Of a stretch of 64,000 nt of DNA, positions 12,136 to 23,576 are shown one piece after another. Numbering within the stretch: position 1 is the first letter of the stretch; each line of letters opens with the position of its first letter. The translations under genes and the position numbers were made by a program. Below the pieces are notes generated by a model. It saw only the letters and a program-made list of their open reading frames with translations, had not been told where the DNA came from and did no database searches. The stretch comes from Pristionchus mayeri (Eukaryota > Nematoda > Chromadorea > Rhabditida > Neodiplogasteridae). The stretch covers positions 37,120,661 to 37,184,660 of the forward strand of contig BTRK01000002.1 in assembly GCA_036245805.1 (NCBI GenBank). Direction: 5' to 3'.

Positions 12136-12640
12136 TAATAATAATGCCTGTCTGAAAAATTGAAATTGTATTGCGTCATCACTACGCAATTAGTTAGGAG
12201 GCGCGTTATGACGCAATATTCGTATTCTTCGATTGATTTACTAAAATCGAACTTGCTATGTCAACGGTAGAAAAAGTTATATGAAAAATGCATATCGTTT
12301 CAATACTTTTGGGCGCTACTGTATATGACGTGGGTAATTAGGGGTATTGTCTACCACCACATGAGGCGTGCCACGGGGGTGCAATTCCCATAAGTTGAGA
12401 CTTTAGCTGAGTATCGTACGTGATTTTCACATGCATATTGCTCTTTATTGTGATCAGATAAGTTTTGCGTGTTTTTTTGGCAGTTGCGTAATGGAGATTG
12501 GTAATGTACCGTCGATGAATGTGTACAAGTCGTTCATATGATCTGGAGATGTATGACAAGTCAATTCATTTTCAGATGTGCCTTATTTATTGATCTATCG
12601 ATGTCGTACACATTTAGAAATGCATAAACACCGTGTCCTT
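12136..12640. other. intergenic, nothing recognised
   Basis: A 73-codon minus-strand frame (12338-12559) has no visible splice context or family resemblance. Nothing else seen. Confidence 0.35.
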
Positions 12641-12641
12641 C

Positions 12642-12709
12642 AGTTGATTGTCGCGACGACGTACCTGATCTCCTCGTGATTTCTGCTCGGATTGTATTCC
12701 GATGTGACA
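12642..12709 (-). pseudogene. degenerate copy c of ML-like gene last exon
   Basis: Minus-strand reading gives EYNPSRNHEEIRYVVA and IN followed by a stop, clearly related to the last exon at 13247-13342. Part of an array of three such copies downstream of the gene. Confidence 0.6.
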
Positions 12710-12849
12710 TTGGTGTACTTACATTGGTGTATTGGTGATCGATTCAAACAAAAATCTTTCAACATTGACATTTTTCATTGGAATAATCCAAATATTGATA
12801 ATATGCATTTATTGGACCATGGTTACGCGTGGATTGCGGAGAATATGTT

Positions 12850-12897
12850 AGTTGATTCTCAGCTGCGCTACCACACCTGATCTCCTCGTCGCACGTG
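12850..12897 (-). pseudogene. degenerate copy b of ML-like gene last exon
   Basis: Shortest copy: minus-strand reading EEIRCGSAQLRIN before a stop. Only the 3' half of the exon is recognisable. Confidence 0.5.
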
Positions 12898-12988
12898 CTA
12901 CTAATGACTTTACATAAGCCTTATTATCGTGTTTGTTCATGCATTTATTCAATCAAGTAACATTTTAGGGGACGTGCACTTAATGCCT

Positions 12989-13062
12989 TCAATTGATTCT
13001 GAGCTGCGCGACGACACACGTGATCTCCTCGTGATTGCTGCCCTCATTGTATTCCGATGTGA
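12989..13062 (-). pseudogene. copy a of ML-like gene last exon
   Basis: Best-preserved copy: minus-strand reading EYNEGSNHEEITCVVAQLRIN, then TGA at 12989-12991. It is open across the whole segment, so an alternative terminal exon cannot be excluded. Confidence 0.6.
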
Positions 13063-13246
13063 TATTTAAGTTGCCTTGTTCAATTATGCTGAAACTCATG
13101 CATACGAATAGGTGTGGTATAGCATTGTGTAAGCATTGTTAATATGCAATTACGGATCAAATTGATTGAACGTATGTATTCGACCAAGTATCGTTCACGA
13201 AAATGAGTCTTGTTGTAATGGGTACGTGTCGGTTGCGTAAATTCGT

Positions 13247-14965
13247 TCAGTTGATTCTCAGCTGCGCGACGACACACGTGATCTCCTCCTGCTTGCTGCC
13301 CTCGTTGTAGTCCTTCATCACGATGCTCAGCTGGATTGCCGCCTGAAATGTATATTTAAAAATATTAAAATATTAATTAACATAATTTTGAAAAAAATCT
13401 CACGTTTGCAGTCAGCATGGAAATGATGCTCGAGTAGGGCGAGAGATCGATTTCGAGCTAGAAATAGAGATACAATTTTTCTCGAATTATGACTGCAACT
13501 TGATTTGTCATTGTTCTGTCACAATAGATGAGCGTCCATGAAGGAATGAAAGGTGACTTTGAGATCGAGATCTCCGGAAGTCAGCGGGCAGTTGTGTGCA
13601 AAATCGCAGCCATCGATGCCATCGCTGAGAAAGTCGTAAATTCAATGAACGGAAAAAAAGTAGTCGGTAGAATGAGAACTATCAGTATTTGTCGCATCGG
13701 GGGGCGGACAAAACCGCAACGGACAAAACCGCAACGGATCGCCATTCGCTGGAGATTTGATCAAGCAACTTGGGAGTTGTTGCATTGTTATTAGTATGAC
13801 CTCTACTACATCACCCTGATTAGATCCCCTAACTAGACGATCTTGAGTTTCACTCCATATCTATGTATAATCATTATTAGATAAACACCAATTGCCGTAA
13901 CCAATTGATACTATTGTACCCCAGTATCTACTAAAACACTTTAACACGAGTATCGATTGTTTCGTCATTTCGTGTTCACCATGATTTTCCTCTGAAATTC
14001 TCAATTTTGGACCATGAACCCCTATACGTCAGGGAGGAGCGAAACTCACAATCGAATAGTTAGATGATCTAATCAGGTGATGCAGTACAGTGTGTACTGA
14101 TAGCAATACAACAACTCCTAAGTTGCTTGACCAAATCTCCAGCGAACGGCGTTCCGTTGCGGTTTTGTCCGTTGCGGTTTTTTCCGCCCCCCGTCGCATC
14201 ACTTCTAATCAAACGTGGTTTCGAATGTTTTAGTAGAAACAATATCGGTACTGTATTCGCTTGATACCTCGACCACTTACATTAGCCGTGAATTCGATAC
14301 GGCGAATTGGATTACGCGATGATTTCCGTAAGCCTAATTCGCTTACAGCGCGCCGAAAGTCGGAATCTCCGCCCATCCGCACTGGCCCGTCGACCAATTC
14401 TTCTGGTACTCGAATACACGCACGTCCACCTTATTGTCGTAGTACTGAACTATTATTATTTCTATTATTATTTCATTTGTATAGGCACATTTATCGATCT
14501 CTTTTATCATCTGTATTACCCCATTAACCATTTTAGTTTTCATGTCAGTGCACTTTGCACCTGCTGCTTCAACCACGATTTATATCTAGATAAAATGCCA
14601 AACCAAAAGTCGGTGACTCATATTTCAAACTTACGTCGGGCCCATTGTTGTAGGTCGCCAGCTCAAGAATGAACGGCTTGCGGGGATCTATCGGGTACAT
14701 GTCGACGCCGTTCAGGTCGGTAACCCGCACCCACTTCACCTCGATTGTGTCTCCTGAAATACAACTGCGATTTTTCAGAAGACGAAGCGCAAGACAAAAT
14801 ATGCTTCAACGTTCTCATTTAACGTCACGTTGATAATATATATTATGCCTGAGCTGCTCACCGGAACCCGAGCAAGAGTACATGTTGAGGGCATTCTCCG
14901 TGTTGTTCGGGTACGGACACGCGGCCACGGAAACGGCGAATAGAGCGGAGAATAGTGTACATCAT
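13247..14965 (-). CDS. small secreted Cys-containing protein, ML/GM2-activator-like
   Basis: Probably a secreted lipid-binding protein of the ML type (inferred from layout, no database check). Six exons join in phase: 14862-14965 (signal peptide then CPYPNNTENALNMYSCSGS), 14635-14753 (ends KPFILELATYNNGPD), 14347-14444 (YYDNKVDVRV to CGWAEIPTFGAL), 13558-13624 (DGIDGCDFAHNCPLTSGDLD), 13404-13457 (LEIDLSPYSSIISMLTAN) and 13247-13342 (AAIQLSIVMKDYNEGS to CVVAQLRIN, stop 13247-13249). About 150 residues with conserved Cys at CPYP, YSC, QCGW, DGC, NCP and TCV. Oddity: the double ATG at 14960-14965 is out of frame by one base with the hydrophobic LFSALFAVSVAA segment, so the signal peptide holds a one-base deletion or sequencing error. 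A hAT-like MITE occupies the intron after exon 3. Confidence 0.7.
13699..14192. mobile_element. hAT-like MITE with 8-bp target duplication
   Basis: Terminal inverted repeats start GGGGGGCGGACAAAACCGCA and contain two tandem copies of an ACAAAACCGCAACGG unit. The element is flanked by the exact 8-bp direct repeat GTCGCATC (13691-13698 and 14193-14200), the duplication size made by hAT-type transposases. It has no coding capacity and lies in an intron of the ML-like gene. Confidence 0.85.
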
Positions 14966-15089
14966 CGCTAAATGTCAATTAGAATTCGCAGTTGAGTATT
15001 TGCAACTTCACTCTGAAGTTTGGTGTGGAGAGCACTGATTGAATGTCGAAGAAGAAAGAGCGGACTGATTAGAGAGGAACAATGCATAC

Positions 15090-15623
15090 GGGGGGTGACA
15101 AAAGCACAACCGACAAAAGCACAACGGATCACCATTCCCTGGATATTCGAGCAAGCGACGTCAGGGTTGTTTCATTGCTACGCGTATTCGCTATACTACA
15201 CCACCCTGATTAGATCCTCTAATTATTCAACTGTGAGTTTCGCTCATACTCAACGTATAGAGGGTCATGGTCCAAATTTGAGAATTTGAGTGGAAAATCA
15301 TGGTTAGATAAACATCAAAAAACGTAACCAATTGAAACCCATGTTGCTGGGATGCAGTAGTTGCTGGGGCACTAAAATATCCTTTTGGTTAAGGTAATTG
15401 ATGTTTATCTAACCATGATTTTCCTCTCAAATTCTCAATTTTGGCCCATGAACCTATACGTCAGGTAGGAGCGAAACTCACAATCGAATAGTTAGATGAT
15501 CTAATCAGGGTGATGTAGTATAGAACTTACTTGTAACAATGAAACACCTCTGACGTCACTTGCTCGAATATCCAGGGAATGGTGATCCGTTGTGCTTTTG
15601 TCGGTTGTGCTTTTGTCACCCCC
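15090..15623. mobile_element. MITE of the same family, 534 bp
   Basis: Inverted ends GGGGGTGACAAAAGCACAAC with the tandem subrepeat ACAAAAGCACAACSG. The interior shares CTCACAATCGAATAGTTAGA and the surrounding palindromic interior with the copy at 13.7 kb. A clear target duplication is not preserved. Confidence 0.8.
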
Positions 15624-16349
15624 TCATGAATACTGCGGAAATCAGGAAATCAAGGCTGAAATTGGACCGACTTCCCCGACCGCTCTCTGCTCGCCAATTC
15701 ATAGTCATCAACACGCGAGGATTACTTCTATGCATGTCTCCCACTCTCCCGACAGTCTCTATGCGAGAAACTGGGGGAATGGAAGAGAGGGCAGGCAGAC
15801 CTATGGTCTGTTGTAGTCTACAGCTAGAGCATTGTAATCTATGATGATGGAATTTTGCAGAGAGATGGGACTCATTAAAGAGGATCAGTCGAAGAGATAA
15901 TCTAAGGAGCACGCAAATTCTAGAGAGCGCTAACCATGCCATGTGGTAGTAAAACTGCCGAAATGGGCATCGCGTGATGTCGTAATAAAGATATGGCCGA
16001 GGGTTTAGTATGCGACTTGAAAATATGCCGATCACAGGGTCGGATGAGTTTCATACAAAATACAAATATAATCGATCCGAATCACCAAAATATTCGGAGA
16101 ATTCGCATTTGCGGACACCAAATACCCAAAATAGTATTTTTTTTCATAATTCAAATATTGCCTTTACCAACTACGAAAGACCCTCAAAGAAATTAACAAT
16201 ATCTACTCTATTCCGCCCCACACTTAGTACACGTCGTTTTCGAAGAATAAATGGAACTTCAAGACGAACAGATGCAAATAAGGCCAGATGAAAGTTAAAA
16301 TTGCTTTTATGAACATGACTGGAACCATTCAGCTCACACCTCCTCATTC
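15624..16349. other. upstream region of receptor gene, nothing else recognised
   Basis: The phrase CTCCCACTCTCCCGACAGTC at about 15738 with a later GGAATGGAAGAGAGG may be a decayed member of the short hairpin family. No gene supported. Confidence 0.35.
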
Positions 16350-18543
16350 ATGAACACTTTCTACATATCTCTCAACGTCCAGAATTGTATTCTGTACGCA
16401 CAGCGGATACTATTCTGTATATCCTCATTTTTCAACGTCAGCGCGTTCGTTTGTCTCCTAAAGGAAACACCTGAAAATCAGAAGAAATTTCGCAATTATC
16501 TGCTGTACATGCAGGTACTATTCATGTTTCAGGCCAACTTATTAGAGAAACACCTAATCATCTTAGATTATCGAATGATAAAGAATTAATAAAAAGTTTA
16601 TGATCTGATTATGATCTGGCAATGTGAAATTTAGTATATCATTGTGTTTGCGTGATCTAAGGATATTTAAACGTCGCTTGCAAACTCGCAGGTTCTAACT
16701 GCGGCCAACGACATCAACCTTGACGTCGCTGTTGAGCCATTCCCGGTGTTCCCGGCCCTGGGAGGATATTGCGAGGGAATCGTATGCCGGTGGCACGTAC
16801 CCTTCCAATACTCCTTCGTACGTTGGTATTAGAAATGCAGCGCTTTGCCACTTTACTTCCCACAATAAGGCGATATACTATGAACAATGAAGATACGGTG
16901 AACGCAATTATGAATTATGCATTCCTTACATGATTGCATAACTTTACACAGGCGCTTACGGTTTTGCTCTTGGGCAACATTGGCGGATCCGTAGTCATAT
17001 GTATCTTATATCGACATCAAACGCTAATACGAGGACCATTTAAACTGCATCAGGTAAAATACATTCTCCATTGGGTTGGATACATGATTGCTCGCTCATT
17101 TCTTACGAAGTTACTACATAATTTACTAATAAAAACAACACATTACACTCGATTTCAGAAAACTAACCGAGTTGCGAGAATGATTATCATCGCCTTCTAC
17201 AGCTCTCCCGGAATTCTTAGCTTCTCATTGCATTTCGACGGATCTAAAACTGCGGAACTAATTGAAAACGTAATCGTGGACTTTCACCTTGAAAGGCTAA
17301 TGCAGTTCCCTATAAAGGCCGAATCACATCAACTTACCCAATTAAGGCCTACATTATCGATGTCCAATGTTTGCAGTATCCTTATGACTTGTCGTGGATG
17401 AAAGATCGCGGAAAGCACGTTCTATATGTTCGGACGCCGGGTCTTGTTATATGGATTCCTGTGCTAACACTTACCGTAAGCGCATACATGGAATTCTTTC
17501 TAGTTCGATACATATTCGTCTTCTTTATTGAATTTCGAAAGTGATCTCATGATTTCAATAGCGTGTGAATTTATGAAATCCAATACATTTCCAGGTGCTA
17601 TTTACAGCTCTTTTTCTAATTTTCGCAATGGTAGCTCACATCATGTTGTTTCTGCATGCTGATGTGAGGATGGTCACATATTGTTCATATTTCAAATGCG
17701 CATACGCTTATCCATACAAACTTGATAATATTATTAATACGACATTTTAAAACAGAAATTAAAATTTTAGGCGCACCACAGCGCAATTTCGAAGAAGCGG
17801 AACAGGCGTGCCTTATTCATTTTGTCGATGCAGGTTTGCTTTCTTTTCGATTTTCATTTTGCAGTCCGATCGATCTCCTAACAACCTAGATTATTAGTAT
17901 ACACTAGTGATGCCAAAACGGCGCGCGCTCTCCTCGTTTCACACGCTCTCTCGCTATGTCTGACCTGTGAGAGAGCGTGTGAAACGTAGAGAGCGCGCGC
18001 CGTTTTGGCATCACTAGTATACACTCACACATTTCCTTTTTTCCAAATGGATCTCTTCACTTACTCAAATGACTGAAAAGAAAGTTCTAGACATTTATGG
18101 ATTGCTCCCCCATCGTTTTGACCATAAAGTAGCCAGTAGATGCACGTGCTTATGGCCGCAATTTTTTTATAGCTACTCGCACCTACAACGCTGTTGGTTT
18201 TCCCTGCAACTATCATAATGATAAGCTTTATCTGGGATTGGCTGATACCATTCGGTAAGTGTGCTGTATCTTTTGGTTACACTAAGTTGGCATGGGACTC
18301 GTGGTTACACTAAGTTGGCATGGGACTCACCCATGCCAACTTAGTGTAACCACAAAATGTTATGGAACCAAAACTGTAGCAATATCTGCAAACCTATATT
18401 CAGAGGTTGTTCAAACTGCGTTCTTTTCATTGTATCCGCACACGCTCGTCCACAGTCTTGTCCTTCTGTTCATAACGCCAGCATACCGACGATTGATAGC
18501 GAGGCGATTACGGAAGATCATGTGGTGGACGGTAAGCGTCTGA
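16350..18543 (+). CDS. Srh/Sri-like 7TM chemoreceptor
   Basis: Predicted sensory-neuron G-protein-coupled receptor of the nematode Str superfamily (Srh/Sri branch). Nine exons: 16350-16514 (TM1, FVCLLKETPENQKKFRNYLL), 16692-16817 (PFPVFPALGGYCEG), 16952-17053 (VICILYRHQTLIRG), 17159-17254, 17296-17475, 17595-17663, 17771-17833 (SKKRNRRALFILSMQ), 18173-18254 (LLAPTTLLVFPATII) and 18380-18543 (LVHSLVLLFITPAYRRLI, stop 18541-18543). About 348 residues, normal for the family, and all junctions agree in phase. The one anomaly is the donor after exon 4, which reads GCG|GAACTA where the paralogue at 23.5 kb has GAG|GTACTA, so splicing there may fail. The ATG at 16350 gives the usual short extracellular N-terminus. 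Introns carry a 123-bp hairpin and a second short inverted repeat. Confidence 0.8.
17899..18021. repeat. 123-bp near-perfect hairpin in intron
   Basis: Arms ACTAGTGATGCCAAAACGGC ... and the exact reverse complement, with a short loop around 17955 (GTCTGACC). The CTCGTTTCACACGCTCTCTC core links it to the short hairpin family. Confidence 0.85.
18269..18354. repeat. direct plus inverted repeat in intron
   Basis: The phrase GGTTACACTAAGTTGGCATG occurs twice head to tail and once inverted within 86 bases, immediately upstream of the last exon of the receptor. Confidence 0.8.
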
Positions 18544-18907
18544 GTAAGTCTCACTGACACTAGGTCGTAGTATCACCGCTGGACCTTCCAAAAATTGTAC
18601 AGTGCTAACAGTGATAACCACTCACTGCAGTGATAGCCAACAGAATTGCAATTCTGCAGTATTTTCAGAGAACACTTATAGACAGTTGGGGAACATAGGT
18701 GTAAAACATTACAGATGGCTTTCATGTTTGGATAGGGTTGTGATCATCCGGCAATTTCGCGTACTTATTTTTAGCACGCAACGACGAGTATTTCAGTCAG
18801 CCAGAATGCACTGAACAGTTTACACAATTGATTAGAACTTTTCGCACATTGTTTTGATTCGTTAGCATGTAATTACTGTATCTACCAAATGTTGCCTTCT
18901 TCGGTAT
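18544..18907. other. downstream of receptor, nothing recognised
   Basis: Short frames only. The stretch ends at the left terminus of a foldback element. Confidence 0.35.
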
Positions 18908-19932
18908 TATATCACGCCTCTCATGAGAGAATCGAGCTGGGCGTGGGAATGGTGAAATTAGTTCTAACCGGTTTTGACCATCCTTAGGCATGCCTGAGTA
19001 ACCCCTGAAATCTTAAAGTGCGTACTTCATTTTGGAGCGCGTTAAGTAGGGTCGGATCCCGGCACCTCCCACTTTCAGAGCTGTTTTCTTGGATACGGTG
19101 AAAGATAGAGCAATATTGACCTCTGAGTGACCCCAACTCATTTTTCGAGCTCTATCGATCTATGTGAACCATTTTCTCTAAAACGCATTTTTAAAAGTGG
19201 TACACTTCAGGTCAACTTTCTCAAAAATGTAGGTGAAGACGCAGCTCAAAATTCCGCACTAGATGTAGCTCAGCGAGAGCTTTCGAATGAGTGGTTTGCG
19301 AAAGCAATACGAACACTTCTGTGCGAGTTATGTCATGTAAACATCATCTGAATCGTTTGAACTTTATTTTCAACACACAATTTAATTCCACGCCACTCAT
19401 TTCGGAGAGCGCGGCCGAAAATGATCGGTTTTTGATCTAAATTCCTGTTGAAAATAAAGTTCAAACTATTCAGATGATGTTTACAGGACATAACTCGCAC
19501 AGAAGTGTTCGTATTGCTTTCGCAAACCATTCACTCGAAAGCTCTCGCTGAGCTGCATCTAGTGCGAAAATTTGAGCTGCGTCTAGACCTACATTTTTGA
19601 GAAAATTGACCTGAAGTGTACCACTTTTAAAAATACGTTTTAGGGAAAATGGTTTACATAGATCGATAGAGCTCGAAAAATGAGTTAGGGTCACTCAGAG
19701 GTCAATTTTGCTCTATCTTTCACCGTATCCAAGAAAACAGCTCTGAAAGTGGGAGGTGCCGGGATCCGACCCTACTTAACGAGCTCCAAAATGAAGTACG
19801 CACTTTAAGATTTCAGGTGTCACTCAGGCATGCCTAAGGATTACCAAAACCGGTTAGAACTCATTTCACGATTTCCCCTCCATTCCCAAGAATGTCGATT
19901 CTAGCTCGATTTTCTCGTGAATGGTGTAATAT
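18908..19932. repeat. 1.0-kb foldback element
   Basis: Almost complete palindrome with axis near 19405. The left end (ATCACGCCTCTCATGAGAGA, then CTAACCGGTTTTGACCATCC) is repeated in reverse complement at 19840-19932. Arms contain GGGTCGGATCCCGGCACCTC. Both arms give mirror-image short open frames with identical peptides, which is a signature of the palindrome and not of genes. Confidence 0.85.
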
Positions 19933-20110
19933 AAATCGACTATGACAAAACAATATTTGTATGTTATATTATTCCGATTCGATACCCGCCATGCTTATCG
20001 TGATGGAAGAACGGTTATCGTTGCAAATAGTACCATGGGTAATACTATACCGAAATTCAAACATACATTTATGTTCAATCCGTATTTATCGCAACCAAAA
20101 CTTTGAAAAG

Positions 20111-22390
20111 TCACTTCTGTTTAATGATGTAACTTCTACTGATTCCGTCTTTCGTTGTAGTTGAGAATGAAAGCTCGACTAATTTGTGGACAAAGCTGGG
20201 AATAAAATTCGTGCTCGAAATCAACATTAGCAAGTGCGCAATAGAATGCATCCCGAATATTTGGAAGAAAATCGGAGCTAGTTCTGAAAATAAATGTATT
20301 TTTTAAAATTTATTTAGAAATAACGAAACCTGGCTGATCTAAGTTGGCTACATACATCACACTACATCCGACTCCTGGAAGGACTATTGTTGCAGCAGGA
20401 ATCACAATCTAAATAAGCATTAATAAAATATATGTATATATGAGACCGTGCGCGATAGATTCAATAAGCGTTCCGCATAGCTCGAAAAATGAAATTGCTG
20501 CAAACTTGATACTAGGGACAGTTTTCGATTCTGAACAACATAACTTCGTCAGTTTTTCGAAATTCGGCCTCTGGGTTCCGGTATGGCACCGGGTCTCTTG
20601 GTACCAAAATTGGATTTTTTCTCAGAGAAAGCTTCAAAATTAAGCTAGATAAACAAAAATTGGACCCAAAGGGTAGTTTTTCGAGGCGAATTCAACTATC
20701 TAATTCATTTTGGATGAAACTCATAAGTACGGGTAAAAAATTGAATTTTTAACCGAACGAGTGGGGGGATCGAGACATACCTCATTCGAATCGCCATGAA
20801 AAGCTGATAATTTTATGTGTTGGACGTTTTTCAATACAACGTCTTTTCCCCCGCTTGTATTGAAAAACGTCCAACACATAAAATTATCAGCTTTTCATGG
20901 CGATTCGAATGAGGTATGTCTCGATCCCCCACTCGTTCGGTTTAAAACGGTTTTTTTCGATTTTTCACCCGTACTTTTGAGTTTCACCCAAAATGAATTC
21001 GATAGGTGAATTCGCCTCGAAAAACTACCCTTAGGTTTCAATTTTTGTTTATCTAGCTTAATTTTGAAACTTTCTCTGAGAGAAAATCCAATTTTGGTAC
21101 CAACAGACCTGGTGCCATACCGGAACCCAGAAGCCGAATTTCGAAAAACTGACGACGCTATGTTGTTCAGAATCGAAAACTGTCCCTAGGATCAAGTTTG
21201 CAGCAATTTTATTTTTGGGCTGTGCCGAGCTCCACTGGTGAGTTGTTGAATCTACCGCGAACAGTCTCATATATAAAGCGCAATTCCGTGCTCCGTCTGT
21301 TCGGATTGCGAATTCGGTAGGGAAGGGACTGATGACGTTATAAAGGGAGTAGTTTCATTACCGTATACCAATCAATAAAGTGTTTCATGTTCATAATTAG
21401 TTAAAAACAAAGAGTTCTAAGATCCCCAGTTCTAAAATGATACATCCCCATAATTAGAAACAAACCTGGAGTATCAGCGATTTCGTAAGCCTTCTATGCA
21501 TGCTTCGAGTCTTCTCGCTCATTATTTTCAATTTTCTCAGCGTGTAAAGTGTGTGAGACATTACCTAGGAATACAATATTGATATTGGAAAGAAAATTTG
21601 ATGAACCATGGTCAAAAATGTGACTGATGGGGAGGTAATGAGCATGAGTTCGCCAATATAAGCCATTAAATAAGTCGGTTCAACACAATTACATATATTT
21701 CTGATACCAAGAGGCCAGTGCGAAGGAAGAGTCTACAAGTTCACTAGAAAAGAATAGGCGAAAATAAAATACCGAATTTCGGATATTCCCAGAATATTCG
21801 ATAGCAAGCTGAGAAAATCATTGGAGGTGTGTTATTTTTAAAAAAACAATTATACCATGATGAGAGGTCCTTGTCCCACAAAAAGACATGACGTCTTTGT
21901 AAAGAAAATAATATGTGAAGTCAGCGACATTCGGAATCGATGAACTTGCGGTAGGATAATCTGCAAATATCGACTAATATTTGGCGTACGAATGTAATTT
22001 ACTGCGGATTCATAGTTCAAAGGAAGCGAACCTTTTTTTTTAAATTTCGTTTCTTAATTTGTTGAAATTATTGAGAATATTGTGATAATCTGATTAAAAT
22101 CTCATCCCAATAAATCCCTGGCGAACAAACAAAATATAAAATGTGGTGGGGTGGACGCGCGAAATATGGGATTGTTCAAGTGCAATACAATTACCTGGTT
22201 CCTATAAAGGACTTCCTATTCCATAGAATATTCCGATTAGCGATACTAGTGATATCCACAATCCCTAAAATAAGCATTTTCAATGTATTAATTCAATATG
22301 CTTCCCAAACAAAACGATCCGGAAAGATGCAGCCATCTAGCTAAAATGACGTCAATATAGAAACATGGCAACGACAACTTTCAATTAGCA
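20111..22390 (-). pseudogene. decayed Srh/Sri-like chemoreceptor
   Basis: Close paralogue of the intact receptor at 32.6-34.2 kb. Recognisable minus-strand exons are 20111-20283 (LAPIFFQIFGMHSIAHLLML, ending KQK and a stop), 20331-20409 (IVIPAATIVLPGVGCSVMYV), about 21468-21545 (loop MSEKTRSMHRRLTKSLILQ), about 21590-21715 (PSHWPLGIRNICNCVEPTYL), about 21855-21960 (ILPQVHRFRMS) and about 22195-22265. The last of these has one extra base compared with the paralogue (SLIGIFYGIG then a stop), and exon 1 is not found. Exon 2 survives only as a scrap near 22385. A foldback element lies in one intron. Inactivated by deletion and frameshift. Confidence 0.7.
20438..21275. repeat. 840-bp foldback element in pseudogene intron
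   Basis: Palindrome with axis near 20855 (ACGTTTTTCAATACAA around the centre). Outer ends contain TATGAGACCGTGCGCGATAG and its degenerate reverse complement. No coding capacity. Confidence 0.85.
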
Positions 22391-22562
22391 TTCAAGACGC
22401 AGTCAGTACCTTGAATAACATGGTTTGCTCCCTCTCCTCATTTGTTATCCCCAGAGAACGATTCATGTTGCCACACTAACGGAATCGTTAATCGGAGCTG
22501 AAGTGATTATTGATCAGGAGAAACACCACATTAGTATGTCTGGTCGTCTTCCTTCTTCCATG

Positions 22563-23550
22563 ATGAACTCCTTTTACATATCTCAATAAGTTCAGAATTA
22601 TATTCTGTTAGCGCAACACATTCTCTTCTGTTTTTCATCATCGTTCAACATACTCGCATTCATTTGTCTTCTTAAGGAAACGCCTCAAAATCAGCGACAA
22701 TTCCGCAACTCCTTGCTGTACATTCAGGTACTATCCTAGACATCACGTCGATCACCATCGGGCGATAACCTTCTGGGTGATGACCAATTGACCCTTCTGG
22801 CTTTTTCGCAGACAGTGTGGACATAATGTACAATTTTTTTTTATTAATGTAAAAAGGAAGTGTACTGTATTGGCTATCATGTAGGCTCTCCGATGGTGAT
22901 CGTGCGACGATTTGTGAACCCTTAACCAATTCCGCAGATTCTGACGGCGGCTAACGACATCAAATCAACATCAACGACATCAACAACAACATCAACGACA
23001 TCAACGACATCAACGACATCAACGACTTGAAGTCGCAGTCGAACCATTTCCGATGCTCCCGGCGATTGGTGGATACTGTGAGGGAATCGTCTGTGAATGG
23101 AATGTGCCCTTCCAATACTCTTTCGTATGAGAGCTCTTCACTTATCTGAGTACACCGTTTTACACAGGTCACTACGGCGTTCCTCCTGGGAAACATTGGC
23201 GCGTCCATTTTAATTTGCATCTTTTATCGACATCAAACGCTCATCAGAGGTCCACTCAAACTGCGCGAGGTGAGCCCAGTTTATGATTGGGAAAAGTGGC
23301 TCGCTTCACTTGTATTTGTCTTGGGTAATCATCTATTCAGTCTGCAGACTCTCTCGATCGACCGATAAAAATTGCAATGAATGTATCGAATATTATGTTC
23401 GAACTGAAAGTTCATTCGAAGCCATACCTAATTTACTTAGAGCAAAGACAGAAATTTCAGGATACGCTCAGGATTGCTCTGATAATCGCTTTTTGAATTT
23501 CACCGGGGATTCTCAGCTTCTCGTTGCATTTTTTAACGAATCGAAGACTG
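22563..23550 (+). pseudogene. decayed Srh/Sri-like receptor with microsatellite insertion
   Basis: Paralogue of the receptor at 16.35 kb, exon by exon. Exon 1 (22563-22732) reads MNSFYISQ and then TAA at codon 9, after which CLLKETPQNQRQFRNSLLYI continues. In exon 2 (from about 22939) the codons for the ANDIN segment have expanded into repeats of CATCAACGA (22955-23029), which shifts the frame before VEPFPMLPAIGGYCEG. Exon 3 (23169-23270) is intact (FYRHQTLIRGPLKLRE). Exon 4 has TGA at 23494-23496 in place of the Tyr codon. Later exons are missing: a hairpin element follows directly. Confidence 0.8.
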
Positions 23551-23576
23551 AGGTACTAATTGCTAACGTATGTAAA

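Noticed and set aside
19127..19694. Pairs of nearly identical peptides read from opposite strands
   Set aside because: They are the two arms of a palindrome read in mirror image. The same explanation removes the peptides at 20440-21270 and 1118-1300/1266-1526.
22981..23029. CATCAACGA run considered as a CRISPR-like or regulatory array
   Set aside because: Units are 6-9 bases without spacers, inside a recognisable exon; it is a microsatellite.
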